Below, one piece after another: positions 60,758 through 64,000 of a stretch of 64,000 nucleotides of DNA. Numbering within the stretch: the first letter of the stretch is position 1; each line of letters starts with the position of its first letter. The translations under genes and the position numbers were made by a program. The notes below the pieces were generated by a model, which had not been told where the DNA came from, made no database searches, and was given only the letters and a program-made list of their open reading frames with translations. The stretch is from Amoeboaphelidium protococcarum (taxonomy: Eukaryota > Aphelidiomycota > Aphelidea): the NCBI GenBank assembly GCA_023515745.1, contig JALECJ010000256.1:1674001-1738000 (forward strand), read 5' to 3'.

Positions 60758-61321
60758 ATGCATATTTAATCATTGTTGTTTTTACTGATTGTGTCTTGCG
60801 TGTCATTAGTCTCTGCACAGCCGTAATGGTGGCGTAGACTGTTCAAGAGTGAAGACTAGAGAAATGCTGAGTTGCCTGGCGATATTGAGCTGCAGCCAGA
60901 AGATCCTACCAGAGTCGAGTAACCTGTTGGTGAAGGTGGTAATACTGCGGATGCCTCCGCAGAGCTCAGTGTTGTGTAGAGGGGATATGGGTTTTTGAGT
61001 AAAGGGGAACCAAACCGAGGTATTGTATTTCCTGTCAAGAAATAGTTGAATGGCAAAAGTTAAGTAGATCCACAATTTCTGAGGAAACACTTCGATAACT
61101 ATGTAAATCCAAACACTGTCAAGTTTAGATATAGACAAAGAAAGCCCCAATAGTTATAGCCGTAACACCTGCAGTCCATTCACAGCGCGCAGTAGCTCGA
61201 AGTACCTGCCAATCAGAGGATGTCTCCACGTATAGAAGAACAGCATCGTCCGCAATTCTATTCTGGTATTGAAGAATCTGAAGTGAAGTGGGGTGGTGGT
61301 TATAATGATGACTATTTCTGA
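60758..61321 (+). CDS. Secreted protein 4 of cluster, unknown
   Basis: 187 codons. A strong signal peptide (SLLFLLIVSCVSLVSAQ) is followed by WWRRLFKSEDQRNAEL and a region rich in Q, P and G (QRKPQQLQPQHLQS), ending in KWGGGYNDDYF. It has no cysteines after the signal and no recognised domain. It sits between the Sfr1-like gene and a Pho85-type kinase on the same strand. The W-W-R-x-L-F motif right after the signal cleavage region might be a sorting or processing feature, which is speculation. Confidence 0.6.
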
Positions 61322-61623
61322 TCACCTTGATGTCGACTATTAACCATTTCGCGTCCGGATTTAGATTACTTGATGATGGTGGAATTTTGAAGATTTTAAG
61401 TGACTTTAATAATAATAAATTTATAGAATACTATTTTATTGTTCTTTTGATGTTGTTAAATTTGTGCCAGTATACTGAAAATGAAAAATACTGAGAGTTT
61501 AGAGACTTGACTCTGACAGTGTATTTTTCGTCCACATTTCCCCTTTCGATTTACTTAAATTTATTGAACAATCGTTGTTCGTCAATTTGCCAGACATCAG
61601 TTATCATAAAACTATAATTAAAG
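61322..61623. other. Spacer before the CDK gene
   Basis: AT-rich sequence with no supported gene. It presumably includes the 3' end of the secreted-protein mRNA and the kinase promoter. Confidence 0.4.
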
Positions 61624-62802
61624 ATGGAAAAGTATGTTAAAATGGAAAAGCTGGGCGAGGGTACATATGCCACTGTGTTCAAAGGTAGACTCAAGTCGTC
61701 GCAGCAGTCACCAAGCAATGCCGGGATGATCGTGGCGTTGAAAGAGATCCGCTTGAATGAGGAGGAGGGAGCACCGAGTACTGCCATAAGGGAGATTAGT
61801 CTAATGAAAGAGCTTAAGCATCCGCATATAGTTTCGCTCATGGATGTTCTACACACAGAGGAAAAGTTGGTGTTGATCTTTGAGTTTATGGACCTAGATC
61901 TGAAGAAGTACTGTGACATTGCTGTGGATAAACTGTACAATTAGTAGATGTAGTTGGCCTAGAAATCCGGTACGAGCCTCAGCAAACTTCCGCTTAAAGG
62001 ACTCGAGGTTTCCGTCATAAAGTCGTTCATCTACCAGATGCTGAAAGGCTTGCAGTTCTGTCATGAGAATCGAATTCTTCACCGAGACCTGAAGCCACAG
62101 AATTTGTTGATCAAACACGCCACCATTGATGGAAATCCAAGTTTGGTGTTAAAGTTGGCGGATTTCGGTCTGGCGAGAGCTTTTGGTATCCCCGTGAATA
62201 CATTTAGTAATGAGGTGGTCACTCTATGGTATCGCGCGCCTGATGTCCTACTGGGAAGTAAGAATTATAACACTAGTATTGATATATGGTCGGCTGGATG
62301 CATATTGGGTGAGCTATTTAACGTCATCTACCCACAGTACAGTGCGGATGGCAAAGAGAAGATCAACGGTGGGTGCAGGCCTTTATTTGCTGGTAAAAAC
62401 AATCAAGATCAGTGCTGGAGAATATTCAAGATCCTCGGTATACCGTATGATAATTAATCCAGCTGGCCAAAGTGCTCAGAATATCCAGAGTGGAAGACTG
62501 TACTCACGTATGTCAATTAGAAGGCCAGCAGCAGTGGCGGGCGATATGGTGCGTACGGAATCAGTTCGGTGAATGATGTCAATCAGCTGTAGTAGTAGAT
62601 TGCCAACTCACTGAGGAATGTGCTGCCACTTATGCACAAAAGTGACGTTGGTTCAAATGGTAATGGTTAGAATGGAGATTTCGACTGTGCCGACCTGTGC
62701 TCGAGAATGCTTCTATACCAGCCAGCTATAAGAATCGGCGCCGGAGATGCTCTCAGACATCCATGGTTTGATGATGTGCCAGACTACATCAAGCAGTTGT
62801 GA
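61624..62802 (+). CDS. Cyclin-dependent kinase, Pho85 type
   Basis: 392 codons in one exon. All CDK landmarks are present: Gly loop [12 protein letters not shown] lysine in VALKEIRL, the helix-C motif [19 protein letters not shown], catalytic [11 protein letters not shown] in [10 protein letters not shown], and [10 protein letters not shown]. The T-loop reads [18 protein letters not shown]: the usual Thr160 position is Ser, as in Pho85/CDK5, and [10 protein letters not shown] also matches Pho85. These kinases act with several cyclins in phosphate sensing, glycogen control and the cell cycle. Inserts of about 25 and 30 residues ([10 protein letters not shown] in the N-lobe, a Ser/Gly/Gln stretch in the C-lobe) enlarge it from the usual 300. 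Confidence 0.95.
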
Positions 62803-62935
62803 ATATAATAATGAGGCTTAATATCATTTAGTGTAAGTTGAAATAAAGGCTTGATTTATACGATTGGAATTAAATTGATGAAATGCTACATTTTGTAATC
62901 AAGCATCATTGCAAAGTCAAAAGACTCCTCTCATA

Positions 62936-64000
62936 TCATACTACTAATTCATCCTTCTTCTCAGGGAACGGCGGTAGCTTTACAGGTATAACGACATCAT
63001 TAAACAGATTCTCGAACCACTTGACACGCTGATTGTCGTAATGAGTCACATTCATATCTATACCGTACATGGTAAGATTGAGCTTATCACCCTTCTTCCA
63101 CTTGGACACAAATTCTAGAGAATCTAAAGACAGCGGGATCTCGACATGAGACACAATCTGCGTTCTTTAATGAGCAGTCAGCTTGATCTCTTCAGTATAC
63201 AATTTAATCAGCTTTATAGTCTATCCCAAATCGGTAAAGTAAGTAAGCGATGTGTTAATCTTGCCCAAGTTTAGTGATAGTACAGTTGGATTATACATCG
63301 ATATAGTGGCGTTGGCTTTAATCACACTAATGTACTCATCATCGTCGTTGTCATCATCATCATCCTAAATATCCCTGATGGATTCAAACTATAAATTATG
63401 ACCAACTTGGAAAAGAGAATCATCACCAATGTCCATCAAAGATTCACATGGAACAACTGTACCATCATTATCCAAACTGAATGCAGTGCAGCTCACTTTC
63501 TGAATGTCCAGTTAATCAAAGTACTACTTGACATCTTTCACAATAGGAATATTGTAGTATATCCAAATGTTTGTAAAGTAAACGCCAAATAGCTTAGCAT
63601 TGACGTGTCCTTCAAGATGCATTCTCCACTGATCAGGATGTGCATACTTTAATTCGTCGTCATAATTATAGATAAAACTTTCAACTTCTGATACCTAAGC
63701 ATTACTATCGGACGCCACTTGATCCACAATATAATCCACAGCACCAGCAATCAGTGACCGAAGACGAGCCTTCTTGATGTTGTAAAAGTCCATAGGAAAG
63801 TCAATGACAATTTTGTCTCCATTGTGATCAAACGCGCCATTCAATGAAGTACCAATCTTCAAGCCAGTCACATCATTTGGAGTACCAGGAGGATTAATAG
63901 CCAGATTCATAGAGGACGGATAGAAGTGAGCCTTGACACCAGGCTTTTCCAAGTAGGCATCCAGCCAGCCACTGATTGACTCGTTTCGCGCGTGAACTTT
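62936..64000 (-). CDS. LEA-14/DUF3712-like protein (N-terminus beyond window)
   Basis: 355 codons are open from the window edge to TGA at 62936-62938, so the N-terminus is missing. The sequence is beta-rich. Segments such as IGTSLNGAFDHNGDKIVIDF, VIKANATISMYNPTVLSLNL with TSLTYFTDLG, and VSHVEIPLSLDSLEFVSK follow the water-stress (WHy)/LEA-14 pattern in which NPxxxxL is followed by a short strand. Fungal DUF3712 proteins are built of such repeats and sit in vacuolar membranes via an N-terminal helix. An acidic Asp run interrupts the middle. The family call is by eye and moderate. Confidence 0.62.

Noticed and set aside
1-64000. Ciliate, diplomonad or oxymonad origin because of the UAR-Gln code
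   Set aside because: Double-SDR Fox2, Kre9/Knh1, Bem1 architecture and sphingolipid C9-methyltransferase are fungal-type features not expected there.
1-64000. Widespread pseudogenes or bad sequence, suggested by TAA/TAG inside most genes
   Set aside because: The codons occur at conserved Gln positions, frames stay intact between them, and true ends are consistently TGA.
1-64000. tRNA, rRNA or CRISPR elements
   Set aside because: I found no box A/B tRNA pattern with a foldable cloverleaf, no rRNA motifs and no regular direct repeats with spacers. A tRNAscan-SE run would be needed to exclude tRNAs.

Overview
The window is nuclear DNA from a gene-dense, AT-rich eukaryote that reads UAA and UAG as glutamine and ends every recognisable gene at UGA. 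Under the standard code almost every gene looks shattered. With TAR read as Gln, about thirty continuous, alignable proteins appear. In-frame TAG falls where conserved glutamines are expected, for example in the Cbf5/dyskerin motifs KSQQSAGKEYV and AVKRQLRIR. The proteome is fungal or close to fungal: a peroxisomal Fox2 with two SDR modules plus a hotdog hydratase and an SKL tail, a sphingolipid C9-methyltransferase, a Kre9/Knh1 wall protein, a Bem1/Scd2 scaffold (SH3-SH3-PX-PB1), a Pho85-type CDK and a Cdc4-type F-box/WD40 protein. My inference is a Holomycota lineage with a UAR-to-Gln code. From memory such a code has been reported in Amoeboaphelidium aphelids, but I could not check this.

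Layout. 1-2252 (-): 3' part cut off of a C2-domain protein. 3.0-6.5 kb: a frameshifted graveyard of Ty1/copia pieces with a hAT transposase tail. 6.9-9.3 (-): NADPH-cytochrome P450 reductase. 9.7-11.7 (+): F-box/WD40. 11.9-13.6 (-): Bem1-like scaffold. 13.8-15.3 (-): divergent kinase-fold protein. 15.6-18.9 (+): Vps35. 19.0-19.2 (-): MYCBP-like. 19.5-22.2 (+): Elg1/ATAD5-like. 22.3-24.1 (-): a small secreted protein and a helical unknown. 24.4-25.8 (+): Cbf5. 25.9-26.3 (-): TMEM42-like. 26.6-28.3 (+): Kre9/Knh1-like. 28.4-29.0 (-): Rtf2. 29.2-31.5 (+): multi-HMG-box-like protein. 31.7-33.2 (-): sphingolipid C9-methyltransferase. 33.8-34.7 (-): bHLH factor. 35.5-38.3 (-): M1 aminopeptidase. 40.0-41.7 (+): ankyrin-like protein. 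41.8-44.6 (-): Fox2. 44.9-46.3 (+): Ty3/gypsy gag-protease relic. 46.4-48.1 (-): GT4 glycosyltransferase. 48.4-50.2 (-): Utp17/WDR75. 50.6-51.9 (+): triple-RRM protein. 52.2-53.0 (+): unknown. 53.1-53.8 (-): four-TM protein. 54.0-55.6 (-): choline/ethanolamine kinase. 55.9-56.8 (-): TFIIE beta. 57.0-59.7 (+): three unknown signal-peptide proteins. 59.8-60.5 (+): Sfr1/Mei5-like. 60.8-61.3 (+): a fourth signal-peptide protein. 61.6-62.8 (+): Pho85-type CDK. 62.9-64.0 (-): LEA/DUF3712-like membrane protein, cut by the window end.

Genes are mostly single-exon and separated by 50-450 bp. The four secure introns are 58-65 nt, GT-AG, phase 1, and all end in TGTAG. Intergenic spacers before start codons carry CGCG-rich islands. 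The Rtf2/HMG-like and MYCBP/ATAD5-like divergent promoters contain ACGCGT (MluI cell-cycle box) sites, which fits S-phase control of replication genes.

Functions present: replication and genome maintenance (Elg1/ATAD5, Rtf2, possible Sfr1), ribosome biogenesis (Cbf5, Utp17), transcription (TFIIE beta, bHLH), polarity and trafficking (Bem1, Vps35), lipid metabolism (CPR, C9-methyltransferase, Fox2, choline kinase), and a set of unknown secreted proteins that are the best candidates for lineage-specific biology. Because only TGA stops translation, random open frames of 60-100 codons are frequent, so unknown short frames were accepted only with extra evidence.
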